Positions 36,444 to 45,752 are shown, numbered from the stretch's first letter. The stretch is DNA of 64,000 nucleotides from Bradyrhizobium sp. 139 (GCF_023074175.1 NZ_JADPKS010000022.1:62001-126000), one strand, 5' to 3'. The notes: generated by a model not told the origin, from the sequence alone. A program made the numbers and translations.

Positions 36444-38267
36444 CTAAGCGCTGGCCACCGGAAGCCTGAAGGAGAACACCGCGCCACGGGCGCGGTTCTC
36501 GGCCCACAGCTCGCCGCCGTAGCTTTCGAGTATCGTTCGCGCGATGGGGAGTCCCAACCCCGTCCCTTGCGGCTTCGTTGTGACAAACGCATTGAAAATG
36601 CTGGCCAATTTGTCGTTGGGAATGCCCGGGCCGGAGTCGGATATTCGGGCCTCGACCGCGTCGGTAGCAGCCAGGTTTGTTCGGATCGTCAGATGATGCG
36701 GGTTGGCCACCCCTTCCATCGCGTCCACGCCGTTCATCACGAGATTGATGATGACTTGCTGCAGATGAATCGGATCGCAGCGCACCCGTAGTGGCTCCGG
36801 CGCAAGAATGGTACGTAAAATCACGCCCCGCCTCGTCACTTCAGGAGACACGATCTTGACGACGTCGCGCACGGTGTCGTTCAAGTCGAGCGTCTGCAGA
36901 TCGGCGTCCGTTCTGTTGTTGAGCAAATTCCGCAGGCCGCTGATGATCTCGCTCGCACGTTGCTCATCCCGGACGATATCGGAAAGGATTTCGTCAAGCT
37001 GAGCCATGTCGAGTGGATGAGCCTTGAGCAGCATCTGCGCGGCCTCGGTATTGCTCAAGATAGCTCCGAGCGGCTGATTGAGTTCATGAGCGATCGAGGA
37101 CGACAGAACGCTTGCGGTGGTGACCCGATTCAGACGGACGACCTCCTGACGGCGACTGGTCGCCTCCGCTTGGGCGACAAGGCGTCGCCGCCGCTCGTCA
37201 AGCAGCAATGCAATGATGCCCGCCTGCAGCAGGATGGCCGCCATAACAGCAGTCAGTTGCGGGCGATACTGTTCCCAGAGGCTGGGCACGCGAAAAACAA
37301 CTTCGCTGCCGGGCGGCAGCTGGCTTTCGCTGATATTCCAGCGCTTCAGCTCCCTCCAGTCATATCTGGGCGATGCCGCTGTAATCGGAGGCGTCTTGAT
37401 GCTGCCCGGCGACTCTCCGCCCAGAATGCGCACGGCAACTGCGGCGGTCTGGCGGCTGACGTCGGATATGTTCGTCATCCGGCCGCCCACGATTCCTCGA
37501 CCGAAGAACGCGTCCTGTTCCGAAAAGATAGGCGCATTGGCAACTGCGTGGATACGGTCTATGGCTCGCTTGCCTTCGTGCACGACGCCGGCGGCGTCCA
37601 CCAGCATCTGCCCGTAGACGATGAAGCTCCTGGGTGGCAGGATAGCCACCTGCTCGAGAATCTCTTCCAGCGACAGTTCATTGGAATAAATGATCTCCAG
37701 CCGGCTTGTCAGCGGTTGGAACAGCTTGCGCATCTCCTCCAGCCACAGCTTCTCGATCGGAGAAGCTCCCATTACGATGAAGATCTTGGTCGTCTCCGGA
37801 ACCAACTTCAGGATCTGGTCGGGAGTGCTTAATACGTCGACAGATACCGAAACCATTGCATCGGTCGCCGGTGCATTCGAAGACATCTGCTGCGCGAGAG
37901 CCGCGTACAAGGTGGGGATCGACGGAAAAATCAGCTGGCGGTTTTGCTGAAAGAATCTTGCCGCGGGGCCGCCGATCGTGATGATCAGGTCGAGTTTGCG
38001 CTCGGAAAACACCGCATTCAAATAGCTGACAAAGGCGTCTTCGTTCCCGTCAGGGAAGCGGGCCGTCGACAGCGAGACCTCGAAGATATCGATGGAATCT
38101 TTCGACTGAAGCCTCAACTCCTCGCGGATCATTCTTGCGTAGTCATCCCAGGGCGAGAAATCGCGGCCGACGGAATGGACAATCAGCACCCGCTTTGGCT
38201 GGGAAAAAGCCGTCCCGGTCATCGCCAGGAGCAGAACGACCGAACTGAAAAATATTCGAATTTTCAT
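36444..38267 (-). CDS. Histidine kinase with periplasmic ABC-binding-protein-like sensor
   Basis: The 607-residue protein has a signal/anchor, a ~300-residue extracytoplasmic region resembling the ABC substrate-binding (DUF534/COG2984) fold (KRVLIVHSVGRDF, IITIGGPAARFF, IFIVMGAS, FIVYGQMLVDAA), a membrane helix near 338-356, and a HisKA/HATPase_c core. The phospho-acceptor is H394 in SIAHELNQPL; N, G1 and G2 boxes appear as NLVMNGVDAM, DSGPGIP and GTGLGLPIA. It should sense a small ligand directly. A receiver-only gene lies 110 bp upstream on the same strand. Confidence 0.92.
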   Translation of the reverse strand: MKIRIFFSSVVLLLAMTGTAFSQPKRVLIVHSVGRDFSPWDDYARMIREELRLQSKDSIDIFEVSLSTARFPDGNEDAFVSYLNAVFSERKLDLIITIGGPAARFFQQNRQLIFPSIPTLYAALAQQMSSNAPATDAMVSVSVDVLSTPDQILKLVPETTKIFIVMGASPIEKLWLEEMRKLFQPLTSRLEIIYSNELSLEEILEQVAILPPRSFIVYGQMLVDAAGVVHEGKRAIDRIHAVANAPIFSEQDAFFGRGIVGGRMTNISDVSRQTAAVAVRILGGESPGSIKTPPITAASPRYDWRELKRWNISESQLPPGSEVVFRVPSLWEQYRPQLTAVMAAILLQAGIIALLLDERRRRLVAQAEATSRRQEVVRLNRVTTASVLSSSIAHELNQPLGAILSNTEAAQMLLKAHPLDMAQLDEILSDIVRDEQRASEIISGLRNLLNNRTDADLQTLDLNDTVRDVVKIVSPEVTRRGVILRTILAPEPLRVRCDPIHLQQVIINLVMNGVDAMEGVANPHHLTIRTNLAATDAVEARISDSGPGIPNDKLASIFNAFVTTKPQGTGLGLPIARTILESYGGELWAENRARGAVFSFRLPVASA

Positions 38268-38377
38268 GCGATAAGGCGGCCGTTGAAGCGGGACGTCACA
38301 ATATGACCCGAAACCCGATCCTAGTCGACTTTCCCGGTACCTATTCCTGCAATCGCTAGAGAATTAGGCGCCGTTCC

Positions 38378-38731
38378 TCAGGGAATCCTGCCGACAGCAT
38401 CGATCAGCAGTTTTGACAGGAACGGCTTCTTCAAATACGCAATGCAGCCCGCATCAAATGCCTCCTGCCGGGTGACCTCACTATCGATGGCCGTCATCAT
38501 AATGACCGGTAATTCCCGGCCTGACGCGATCAGCTGCCGTTGCAGGTCGATGCCTGAGATTCCGCCAAGGTGAATATCCAGCAGCAGACAATCCGCTTCG
38601 CACTCGGCATGGGCCTCCAAAAACGACTCCGCCGATGCAAACGTCCGGACGCGGAAGCCATGGGCCGACAGAAGGCGGTTTAGACCTTGCAGCATGCTGG
38701 GATTGTCATCGACGACAGCTATGGTGCGCAT
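38378..38731 (-). CDS. Stand-alone receiver-domain response regulator
   Basis: A single receiver domain (117 residues) with the acidic pair D8-D9, phospho-acceptor D52 (LLLDIHLGG) and the conserved K in LKKPF; no output domain is attached. It lies just upstream of the histidine kinase gene and is probably its partner, acting by protein contact or passing phosphate on. Its promoter region contains a variant of the shared block motif. No clear Shine-Dalgarno is visible. Confidence 0.9.
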   Translation of the reverse strand: MRTIAVVDDNPSMLQGLNRLLSAHGFRVRTFASAESFLEAHAECEADCLLLDIHLGGISGIDLQRQLIASGRELPVIMMTAIDSEVTRQEAFDAGCIAYLKKPFLSKLLIDAVGRIP

Positions 38732-38841
38732 GGCGAAACGATCATTGGCTGTTTGCAGTCATCCCTTCGGCAAGCAAAACGATTCCCAGTTACGGATCGC
38801 GATCAGGACTGGCTCCCGGCATCGGCCCTCCCTGGGGACAC

Positions 38842-38857
38842 TATGTACAATCCGCCC
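38842..38857 (-). promoter_or_regulatory. Block motif, copy 1 (diverged)
   Basis: Minus-strand GGCGGATTGTACATAG, a diverged copy of the motif described in the findings (consensus GCCGATTTTGCATAG). It ends 110 bp before the receiver gene start and points toward it. It is the weakest of the seven copies. Confidence 0.4.
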
Positions 38858-38892
38858 CCCGGCCAAGGATCGCCGAGATCGTTGTGAAGTCA

Positions 38893-39261
38893 CTAAGGCT
38901 TCATTTCGATCCCCAGCTTCGCCCGCATGTCCTTGAACACGACGGCAACCGCCTCGATGATCAATTGACCAGGGTTCGCCTTGCAATAGACAATGATTTC
39001 GTGCTCGGCCTCTTTGGATTTGACGATGTCCATGTAATGCTTGCGAGCAAGTCCGTTGTACCAGCCGCTGTACCAGGCAGTCAGGCGGTCGGCATCGCCT
39101 TGCCAAGTCCCCGCGAGTTGAGCGCACGTCAATTTCTGGACGTTTAAGAACCCGTTGGGGTCGGCATAAGTGCTGAGATCGATTTGGGCGCGGGCAACCG
39201 GAATCGTCGTCGCAGACAGTATCGTTGCGAAAATCAGGGCTCTGTACATCTTGCACTCCAT
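38893..39261 (-). CDS. HdeA/HdeB-like small periplasmic protein
   Basis: The 122-residue protein has a signal peptide (residues 5-26, ending PVARAQ) and an HdeA-like mature part with two Cys (KLTCAQLAG and VYCKANPGQ) about 50 residues apart, as in acid-stress chaperones. HdeA-like proteins keep periplasmic proteins from aggregating at low pH; this copy is inferred from pattern. The start is ATG 39261, with AGGAG 6 bases upstream; ATG 39249 is possible. It is upstream of the receiver gene on the same strand. Confidence 0.8.
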   Translation of the reverse strand: MECKMYRALIFATILSATTIPVARAQIDLSTYADPNGFLNVQKLTCAQLAGTWQGDADRLTAWYSGWYNGLARKHYMDIVKSKEAEHEIIVYCKANPGQLIIEAVAVVFKDMRAKLGIEMKP

Positions 39262-39564
39262 TCCATTCTCCTGCTGAACTCCTCGCCTGGTCGCTGAATC
39301 GAAGCGGGAGAAGCCAGCATCTCCCCCGCTTCCTCTCTTAGTAGAACGCGGCAGCGGTAGTAGCCGCACACAGGCCGCGCGTACGCTCCCATTCGGTCTA
39401 GGCCATCAAGGCCTGGTACGACGGTGCGATGAAGAGCTTCATCCGCGCGGCGAACGAGGCCGCTCCACTGACCGCGAAAGAAGAGAAGAAGCAGCCCGCA
39501 AGAGACGACATCCTCCGCACAGGTGCGGAGCGGCAAGCGCCTGGCCCGCCGCTCCGTTACCGCA
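39262..39564. other. 303-bp gap between the HdeA-like and DUF1254 genes
   Basis: No gene is recognised. An imperfect hairpin, AAGCGGGAGA (39302-39311) with TCTCCCCCGCTT (39320-39331), lies within it and could help end the DUF1254 transcript. A minus-strand frame there includes VCGYYRCR, recalling the C-terminus of the secreted protein at 42718, but is too short and unsupported to call a gene. Confidence 0.45.
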
Positions 39565-41067
39565 TCACGGCATCAGTTCGATCTCGCCCGGCTTCCATGT
39601 CTTGTCGAACCATGGCTCCAGCGGACCGTAGAGGCGAAGGATCATGAACCAGCCCTTGCCTGGAATCGTCTGTACCCAGTTGTTCTCCATTCCCGCCGGA
39701 GCCTTTGGTCCGAAGTAGACATCCACCGAGCCGTCCGTGTTGACCTTGACTCCCTTGTTCTGGCTACTGACGCTAGGGGCTTGCTGGTCGGTTTGCACCA
39801 TCGAGCGGGTCTGGTTGTCGTAGACGATGACCGACCAGAAATCCTTGACCGGGATATTTGGCGGCAGGCGCAGCTTGTAAGTGTTGGCGCCATCAAAGCG
39901 ATTGCCCTTCGCATCCTGAACCGACCAAGGATATTGCGAGCCCCGGCCCACCATCTTCTCCTCCATCGCCGGCGTGACGCCGATGGCGAAGTAATAGTAG
40001 AAGACGGCACCGTCCAGGTTGCTGACACCGGGCGCCGACTCGAACTTGTAGCCCCCGAAAAACGGCAGGCGCCACGTGCTGTCCGGATAGAAATACGCAT
40101 CCTTCGCGCGCACCTTGAAGGCGATCGTCCGCGCCGTCACGGCGCCAATGTTGGCGGCGTCGATGAGGATCTTCTTCATCCGCTCATCGGGATTGAAGGG
40201 ATGGCCCTTGACGATGCCGATCGAGGCGAACAGGCCCAGGGTGGTGGGATCGGAACCGTCCGCCGGCTCTTCCTGGATGACCTGGTTCAACAGACTCCAG
40301 AACGAGTAGTCACCCGGCGAGACGAAGTTCGAGGGAATGCCGGAAGCATTGACGAACTTCATCGGCGGCGGGTTGGCGGCCTCGGCCAAGGGATAGATCC
40401 GCAGGTTCTTCTTGACCGAGTCAACCCCGGGTCGGGTCGAACCGTCCACAACGAAGGCGCGAAATACGAGGTAGCTGCCGAAAGTGCTCGGCCGCACGAC
40501 GTGATACCCCGGTGGTATGTCGCCCTTGAATCCAGGCGGCAATAGGAGGTATTTGCCGCCCTCGCCCTTGTCGGCCCCGGTGATGCCGATGTCGGCCACC
40601 CACTTGTACCAGAAGTCGTCGATCATCCCCAGCACCTTGGGCGGAATCTCGGCCACCAACGGTCCCTTGCTCGTGTCGACCCACATGAAGTTGTAGATCG
40701 TGTTGTCGTTGCCAGTCAGGGCGACCGTCTTCGAATCGAGCAGATTTTCCCAGATCACGTTGGTCTGGTTATCGGGTCCGAACTTGCGCAGCGAGTCGCG
40801 CATGCCGGCCTGATTGACGATCGGAATCGCGAGCAGATAAGCCTGGAGTGCGCGCGAACGGTCCAGGTTGTCGTAGATCTTGTCGACGGTATCCGCCGAC
40901 GGGTAGCCGTAGTCGAGGTTCAGCGTCCCGATCGAGGACTCGACCTTGTCCGGCACGGCGACGCCCGGCGCGACAGGCGTCGTCATCTTGTAGGTCTGTG
41001 CGGAGGCGGCGCCCAAGCCCATCAGCACCACCGCAACGGTGGCGCAAAGCAGTCTCGTCGTGCGCAT
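39565..41067 (-). CDS. DUF1254/DUF1214 secreted protein, copy 1
   Basis: From ATG 41067 (AGGAGAG 7 bases upstream) the 500-residue protein has a signal peptide (about residues 1-24, ending GAASAQ), an N-terminal DUF1254 region (NTIYNFMWVDTSKGPLVAEIP, PPGFKGDIPPGYHVVRP) and a C-terminal DUF1214 region (DFWSVIVYDNQTRSMV, DVYFGPKAPAGMENNWVQTIPGKGWF). Function is unknown; such proteins often sit beside outer-membrane and secreted enzymes. It is the third gene of an apparent operon starting at 43398. Confidence 0.9.
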   Translation of the reverse strand: MRTTRLLCATVAVVLMGLGAASAQTYKMTTPVAPGVAVPDKVESSIGTLNLDYGYPSADTVDKIYDNLDRSRALQAYLLAIPIVNQAGMRDSLRKFGPDNQTNVIWENLLDSKTVALTGNDNTIYNFMWVDTSKGPLVAEIPPKVLGMIDDFWYKWVADIGITGADKGEGGKYLLLPPGFKGDIPPGYHVVRPSTFGSYLVFRAFVVDGSTRPGVDSVKKNLRIYPLAEAANPPPMKFVNASGIPSNFVSPGDYSFWSLLNQVIQEEPADGSDPTTLGLFASIGIVKGHPFNPDERMKKILIDAANIGAVTARTIAFKVRAKDAYFYPDSTWRLPFFGGYKFESAPGVSNLDGAVFYYYFAIGVTPAMEEKMVGRGSQYPWSVQDAKGNRFDGANTYKLRLPPNIPVKDFWSVIVYDNQTRSMVQTDQQAPSVSSQNKGVKVNTDGSVDVYFGPKAPAGMENNWVQTIPGKGWFMILRLYGPLEPWFDKTWKPGEIELMP

Positions 41068-41211
41068 CACGGCTCTCTCCTCGTCGCCAGCCACTGCAAG
41101 AGTAGCGCTGACCAATCCCAGGTAGCGTTTCATGAGCTTTCATTCCTTGTTGCAGTCCGGCTTGCGCGGCGCCTCATCCGGCACCGTGCATCGGCGGGTC
41201 GCAGATAATTA

Positions 41212-42651
41212 TTATGCGGCAATGATACCGGGCGGCTGCCATGTCCCTTTGCCGACCGGCAGAATTGAAGGCGCTTCTGTTTTCGGCCAGTAGAGCCGCA
41301 TCACGAGGTAGATCGGACCGTCCGGCGCCGGCAGCCAGTTCGATTCCTTGTCTGCACCCGGCGACTTGCTTTGGATATAAAGCGTCAGCGACCCGTCCGC
41401 GTTCTTCTTCATGGCCGGGAGCATCGGCGAATTGATCAGGTAACGGCTGATCGGGTTCTCGATCAGCAGTTGGGTCTTGCCGTCGTACATTGTCACCGAC
41501 CAGAAGGCGTTGACCGGCGGCAATTGATCGGGCGGGAAGGTGAGCGTGTAGTTGTGCTTGGCACCGTCGAGGGTCTTGCCCTCAGCGTCGATGCGCGTAA
41601 GCGGATAGACCGCCTCCACCGAATCGTTGCCGTAGATGCCCGCCTTGGCACCCGCGGCGCGCTTCAGCCAGTCGCCATTGAAGAACGCGGCATCGCCAAA
41701 GAACGAGTGGACCTGCCATCCATTGAGCGATACGCCGCCCTTCGCGACGGCCTCGTCCACTTTTCGTTCGCCTTGCTTCATTCCGACGAGAATCTCCGCC
41801 TTGTGCTCAAGCGGGAGATCCTTGAAGCTGAAGGTCTTTCCAGGCCCGACACCGATGCGCGCGAGCTTTGCGCGGATATCCTTCTCGCTCTCGAGTGCCG
41901 GCGCGAACTGCAGGCAGAAATCGAGATACTCGAAGAAGTTCGTTTTCGCGAGTTCCTTGTCGATCTTCGGAAAATTCACGGCCGGCGGAGCGGGCGGGGC
42001 CGGCTGCTTCAGATAGACGGAAAGCGGCTGCGCCTTATAGCCGGCTTGCACCTTCATCACGTTGTCGATGTCGCCCGCGTCGAAAAGCTGGGTGCGAAAG
42101 AGAACGAATGAAAACTGCGTCGTCGACTGGAACACCTTCTTGACTCCGGGGGGAGTTGCTCCCTTCCACTCCGGTCCGACGACCATGTAGTCGCCAGCCT
42201 CGCTTCCCGTGGCGCGACTGCCGATATAGCCGTAGTTGAATGTGTTACCGTCGATAAGCTGGACAGCGTAGTAGCGCTTCGGGTCCACCGGCGGGACCGA
42301 AACCACCATCGGCTCCGCCCTCAGGTCCACCCACAAAATCGAATAGGGCGTGTCGCTGTTCGGCGTAATGACGGCGGTATCTTTATAAGTAGCGACGTGG
42401 GACAAGTTGTTGATCTGATTGAACGGTGCCTTGAACTGCCCCGAATTCCGGTCGACGGCAAATTCGTACATGGTGGCGTAGTTCATCATGATCGGCAGGC
42501 CGTAAATGAAGCCTTCTTCGGCGATGTCCTTGGCCTCTAACAGCCTGGGCCAATCGGCTTTGTTCTGCGCAATTGCCGGGGTGGACTTCGCCGTTGTGAC
42601 GACGAGCGCAGTCATCGCAGCAGAGCGAAGCAGTTCGCGTTTCGTCAACAT
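41212..42651 (-). CDS. DUF1254/DUF1214 secreted protein, copy 2
   Basis: The 479-residue protein has a signal sequence ending in TPAIAQ (a lone Arg near the N-terminus, no twin Arg), then DUF1254 features (GFIYGLPIMMNYATMYEF, VITPNSDTPYSILWVDLRAEPMVVSVP) and DUF1214 (NAFWSVTMYDGKTQLLIENP, SNWLPAPDGPIYLVMRLYWP). It has only partial resemblance to copy 1, so the two are an old pair rather than a recent duplication. It lies 66 bp after the secreted-protein gene at 42718. Function unknown. Confidence 0.9.
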   Translation of the reverse strand: MLTKRELLRSAAMTALVVTTAKSTPAIAQNKADWPRLLEAKDIAEEGFIYGLPIMMNYATMYEFAVDRNSGQFKAPFNQINNLSHVATYKDTAVITPNSDTPYSILWVDLRAEPMVVSVPPVDPKRYYAVQLIDGNTFNYGYIGSRATGSEAGDYMVVGPEWKGATPPGVKKVFQSTTQFSFVLFRTQLFDAGDIDNVMKVQAGYKAQPLSVYLKQPAPPAPPAVNFPKIDKELAKTNFFEYLDFCLQFAPALESEKDIRAKLARIGVGPGKTFSFKDLPLEHKAEILVGMKQGERKVDEAVAKGGVSLNGWQVHSFFGDAAFFNGDWLKRAAGAKAGIYGNDSVEAVYPLTRIDAEGKTLDGAKHNYTLTFPPDQLPPVNAFWSVTMYDGKTQLLIENPISRYLINSPMLPAMKKNADGSLTLYIQSKSPGADKESNWLPAPDGPIYLVMRLYWPKTEAPSILPVGKGTWQPPGIIAA

Positions 42652-42717
42652 GGGATGCTCTCCTTTATCATCGTCGTTGTTTTGTGCGGTCGGACGCCAG
42701 CGCCAAAGCGCCGGCGT

Positions 42718-43398
42718 TCAGTAGCAGGGCGGATACGGGTAATAGCCGCAGGCCGGACGGGGGTACGCGTATGCGTATGGATGGTAGTACGCAGCCGCGC
42801 CATACGCTGCCGCCCCGACGGCGCCGGCGTACATCGTGCCCCTGAACGCCGTGCGGCGGGCAACGCCGGCAAACGACAGCGGCGTGAACGGCCGGCCAAT
42901 GATATCGATGAAGAGCGCGGCCGCGCCGTCGGCGCCGGCCAGATCGCCTTCAAGGACCTGGACGTTGAAGGTGAGCTTGTCGCCCTCGAGCTTCGGATTC
43001 TTCAGCACCACAACGGCGTCCTTCACCGAGCCGTCCTTGCCGAGTACCGACACGGTCGCGTTCGGCGGGTTCTTGGTAAAGCTGTCGTCGCCTGATCCCC
43101 ATTCCGCGATCACGTCGGCGGTTGACTGGTGACCCGCGGCGCGCACCGGGCGATCCGCAAAGATGATCGAGCTCGGCGTTACTCCCGTCATGGTCAGCGC
43201 GTCGCCCTGCAGGGTAGCACCGCGCGAATTGAGCACGAACAGCGACGGCACGAGCTCGGATTTGGCCTGCCCTGAAGCTGCACCGATTGTTTTCACGTTC
43301 TGGGGTGCCGGAGCCGTCTGTCCGAAGGCCGCACCCGGACCAATCAACGCCGAAATCACGAGCAGTCCCGCAATTTGTGCCAGCCTTGCGCGATTCAT
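42718..43398 (-). CDS. Secreted protein with Tyr/Pro-rich C-terminus
   Basis: From ATG 43398 (AGGAGAG 6 bases upstream) the 226-residue protein has a signal peptide (residues 1-26) and a central beta-rich domain (GATLQGDALTMTGVTPSSIIFADRPVRAAGHQST). A C-terminal Ala/Gly hydrophobic segment is followed by YHPYAYAYPRPACGYYPYPPCY with two Cys. No family is recognised. It heads the DUF1254 operon and has a block motif 86 bp upstream. Confidence 0.72.
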   Translation of the reverse strand: MNRARLAQIAGLLVISALIGPGAAFGQTAPAPQNVKTIGAASGQAKSELVPSLFVLNSRGATLQGDALTMTGVTPSSIIFADRPVRAAGHQSTADVIAEWGSGDDSFTKNPPNATVSVLGKDGSVKDAVVVLKNPKLEGDKLTFNVQVLEGDLAGADGAAALFIDIIGRPFTPLSFAGVARRTAFRGTMYAGAVGAAAYGAAAYYHPYAYAYPRPACGYYPYPPCY

Positions 43399-43483
43399 GT
43401 TTATCTCTCCTGTTGTGAATGGGATGACCACGCCTCGGATGATCACGCTCGTCCACGACTATGAAAAGGCTTCGCGCGATCGG

Positions 43484-43499
43484 CTATGCAAAAAGCGGC
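43484..43499 (-). promoter_or_regulatory. Block motif, copy 2
   Basis: Minus-strand GCCGCTTTTTGCATAG, 85 bp upstream of the secreted-protein gene at 43398 and oriented toward it. About 20 bp further toward the gene lies CATAGT, a possible -10. The intergenic gap is shared with the divergent HlyD gene, which has its own copy of the motif. Confidence 0.6.
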
Positions 43500-43549
43500 A
43501 ACGCAAAGAATTTGCTGAGACGATCTGGAAATAAAGAGTTCTCACCGCG

Positions 43550-43565
43550 GGCCGATTTTGCATAG
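43550..43565 (+). promoter_or_regulatory. Block motif, copy 3
   Basis: GGCCGATTTTGCATAG, ending 63 bp before the HlyD start at 43629 and oriented toward it. It is identical in core to copy 5 and lies back-to-back with copy 2 in the same divergent promoter region. Confidence 0.7.
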
Positions 43566-43628
43566 CGCGTCCCGGCGCACGTCCGGCAAATGAGTGGTTG
43601 GCGTCGCGACACAAGAGAGGGGCCGCCC

Positions 43629-44738
43629 GTGGTTATTATCCTGTGCCTTTATGTGCTCGCGATGTGGGCGGTATTCTCCAGGTTCAAGCTCGTGCGCTGG
43701 GGTTGGCTGTCGGGGACGATTTCGATACTGATCGGCGCGTTCATTCTCGCGATATTCCTCGCGCTGTTCAATAATTTGACACCGTCGGGAAAGATTACCG
43801 TCGCAGGCCGGGTGATCGAAGTGACGCCGAACGTAACCGGTCAGGTGATCGCTATCCCGGTAAAGCCGAACGTATCGGTGAAGTCGGGTGATATCCTGTT
43901 TCAACTCGACCCGGCGCCGTTCCAGTACAAAGTGGCGCAACTGCAGGCGTCGTTGGCCGCGGCGAAACAGCAGACCCAAATATTGAAAGCAAATTACGAT
44001 CAGGCGACCGCGAACGTCGCCGGGCTCGAGGCCCAGTACAAATACAATGCGAGGCGCCTGGACGATATTCAGAAACTGTACGCCAGCGGATCCAACACCG
44101 AGTTCAAGGAGCAGGACACCCAGGTGCAGTTCGAGACGGTTGGGGCGCAACTCAATGTCGCCAGGGCAACCCAGCAAAGTGCCAAATTAGCCTTGGATTC
44201 GGAGATTGGTGGCGTCAACACGACGGTCGCGCAAATGCAGGCGCAACTGGAGAACGCCGTCTGGGAGTTGGCGCAAACCACCATCCGCGCGCCCGCCGAC
44301 GGCTACGCAACGGCAGTGGCCCTGACGGTGGGCGATCGCGCCTCGCAATTGCGGTCAGCAATGTCGTTCATCGTCGAGAATGAGATTACAATTGTCGGGA
44401 TGTTTTCGCAGAACGGCTTTCAGACCATCAAGGCCGGCGCCCCCGTCAATATCGTGTTCGATAATGTTCCAGGCCGGATCTATCACGCCAAAATCGCTGA
44501 AATTCCAAGAGGGATAGGTCAGGGACAGATTGCCGCATCCGGGACGTTGGCGCGGACCAATGCGATTGGCGGCGCGTCGGTTTTTCCGGCGGTGATCTCC
44601 ATTCCGGACGAAATGAGCCGAGACTCGCTCCGGCTGGGGATGTCCGGAAGCGTCACCGCGTTCGCTGCAAATGCGGGCGTTATTGGCCTGTTGGCATCGA
44701 TACTGGTATGGGTCAGCTCGTATACGGCGTACCTGTAG
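43629..44738 (+). CDS. HlyD-family membrane fusion protein, second copy
   Basis: From GTG 43629, with a GAGAGGGG site 5 bases upstream, the 369-residue protein has two N-terminal membrane helices (residues 1-18 and 27-48), then HlyD halves (KPNVSVKSGDILFQLDPAPFQY and RAPADGYATAVALTVGDRA) around a long coiled hairpin. Its layout matches the YibH-like protein at 28180. ATG 43590 is an alternative start but has no ribosome site. No inner-membrane pump or outer channel is adjacent. A stem-loop overlaps its stop codon. Confidence 0.85.
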   Translation: MVIILCLYVLAMWAVFSRFKLVRWGWLSGTISILIGAFILAIFLALFNNLTPSGKITVAGRVIEVTPNVTGQVIAIPVKPNVSVKSGDILFQLDPAPFQYKVAQLQASLAAAKQQTQILKANYDQATANVAGLEAQYKYNARRLDDIQKLYASGSNTEFKEQDTQVQFETVGAQLNVARATQQSAKLALDSEIGGVNTTVAQMQAQLENAVWELAQTTIRAPADGYATAVALTVGDRASQLRSAMSFIVENEITIVGMFSQNGFQTIKAGAPVNIVFDNVPGRIYHAKIAEIPRGIGQGQIAASGTLARTNAIGGASVFPAVISIPDEMSRDSLRLGMSGSVTAFAANAGVIGLLASILVWVSSYTAYL

Positions 44739-44755
44739 CCGGCCTGCGGCCGGCT
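44737..44755 (+). other. Stem-loop over the HlyD stop codon
   Basis: AGCCGGCC (44737-44744) and GGCCGGCT (44748-44755) form a perfect 8-bp stem with a TGC loop; the stem begins within the TAG stop. There is no U-tract, so it may protect the mRNA end or partly stop transcription. Confidence 0.45.
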
Positions 44756-44952
44756 GGCACTGCATATTCCGGCAGCCCGACGAGACTTGCATATTGCATA
44801 CATGCACGCTCCGCGTTGACCGCCCTGGGGGTCACCGCTTATTCTCGCATTTCCGGTTTTCCTTGCGCTACTGCGGGCGCGCTCGCAGCGGATTGCATCC
44901 GGAGTTTGTTCGGGACTCGGCCGGCGGGCCACGACGAGGGCAAGAGATTGGA

Positions 44953-45600
44953 ATGACGGGCCCGCCCGCAGTTTATATTGTGGACGACGACGCATCGTTT
45001 CGCAGCGCGATTTCGCGGGTATTGAAAGCTTCGGGTTATGCCGTGATCGACTTCGATTCGGCGGCCGGCTTTTTGCAGAGCATCCGCGGCGCCAGGCCGG
45101 GCTGCCTTCTCCTCGACGTGCAGATGCCTGCAATCGGCGGTCTGGAGCTTCAGCAGGAACTGGCGAAACTGTCGCATCACTGGCCGATCATCTTCATGAC
45201 AGGTCACGGCGATATCCCGACGAGCGTTCGCGCCATCAAGGCCGGCGCGGAAGACTTTCTCTCCAAGCCGATCCCCAAGCAGACGCTGCTGGAAGCGATC
45301 GATCGCGCGCTATCGCGCCTTGAGGAGGTTCAGCAGAATCAAGGCCGCCTCGATGCACTAAAGGCGCTGATCGTGAAACTAACTCCCCGCGAAAAAGAGG
45401 TTTTTGCGCTGATGGTCCGCGGCAAGATGAACAAGCAGATTGCGCATTTGCTGGGTACTTCCGAGCGAACCATCAAGTATCATCGACAGACAGTCATGCA
45501 GAAGCTTCAGGTCGGATCGTTTGCCGAGGCAGTCTCGGTGGCGGAGCGAACCGGAATCCTGACGCCCCAGCTCTCGCCCGACGTCAAGAGCGCTTCATAG
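44953..45600 (+). CDS. FixJ/NarL-type response regulator
   Basis: From ATG 44953 the 215-residue protein has a receiver domain (DDD at 11-13, D55 in LLLDVQMP, K in LSKPI), a linker and a LuxR-type HTH (LTPREKEVFALMVRG, NKQIAHLLGTSERTIKYHRQTVMQKL), as in FixJ. No histidine kinase gene is adjacent. The kinase at 36444 and receiver at 38378 are the nearest two-component genes in the block. It carries no copy of the block motif upstream, which suits a role as its regulator. Confidence 0.9.
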   Translation: MTGPPAVYIVDDDASFRSAISRVLKASGYAVIDFDSAAGFLQSIRGARPGCLLLDVQMPAIGGLELQQELAKLSHHWPIIFMTGHGDIPTSVRAIKAGAEDFLSKPIPKQTLLEAIDRALSRLEEVQQNQGRLDALKALIVKLTPREKEVFALMVRGKMNKQIAHLLGTSERTIKYHRQTVMQKLQVGSFAEAVSVAERTGILTPQLSPDVKSAS

Positions 45601-45752
45601 CCGTCGCCGCGCGAGCGCCCCGGCCGCGCCCCGCTGACGGCCGTTCAACTACCGGTTTGCCCTCAGGTACAGTAGCGCGCCGTCGCGCATGATGCTGACT
45701 TGCCCCCAAAGTCCAGCGCTTTCACCGCGATCGCAGAATCGGGGGGCATTAG

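Noticed and set aside
39234..39536. Minus-strand open frame with a VCGYYRCR segment
   Set aside because: Short, no ribosome site, overlaps the HdeA-like start; similarity to the secreted protein at 42718 is too slight.
43550..43565. Block motif as a sigma-54 (-24/-12) promoter
   Set aside because: GG and GC are separated by 8 or 9 bases, not the 10 needed, and the conserved CATAG end is not part of that promoter.
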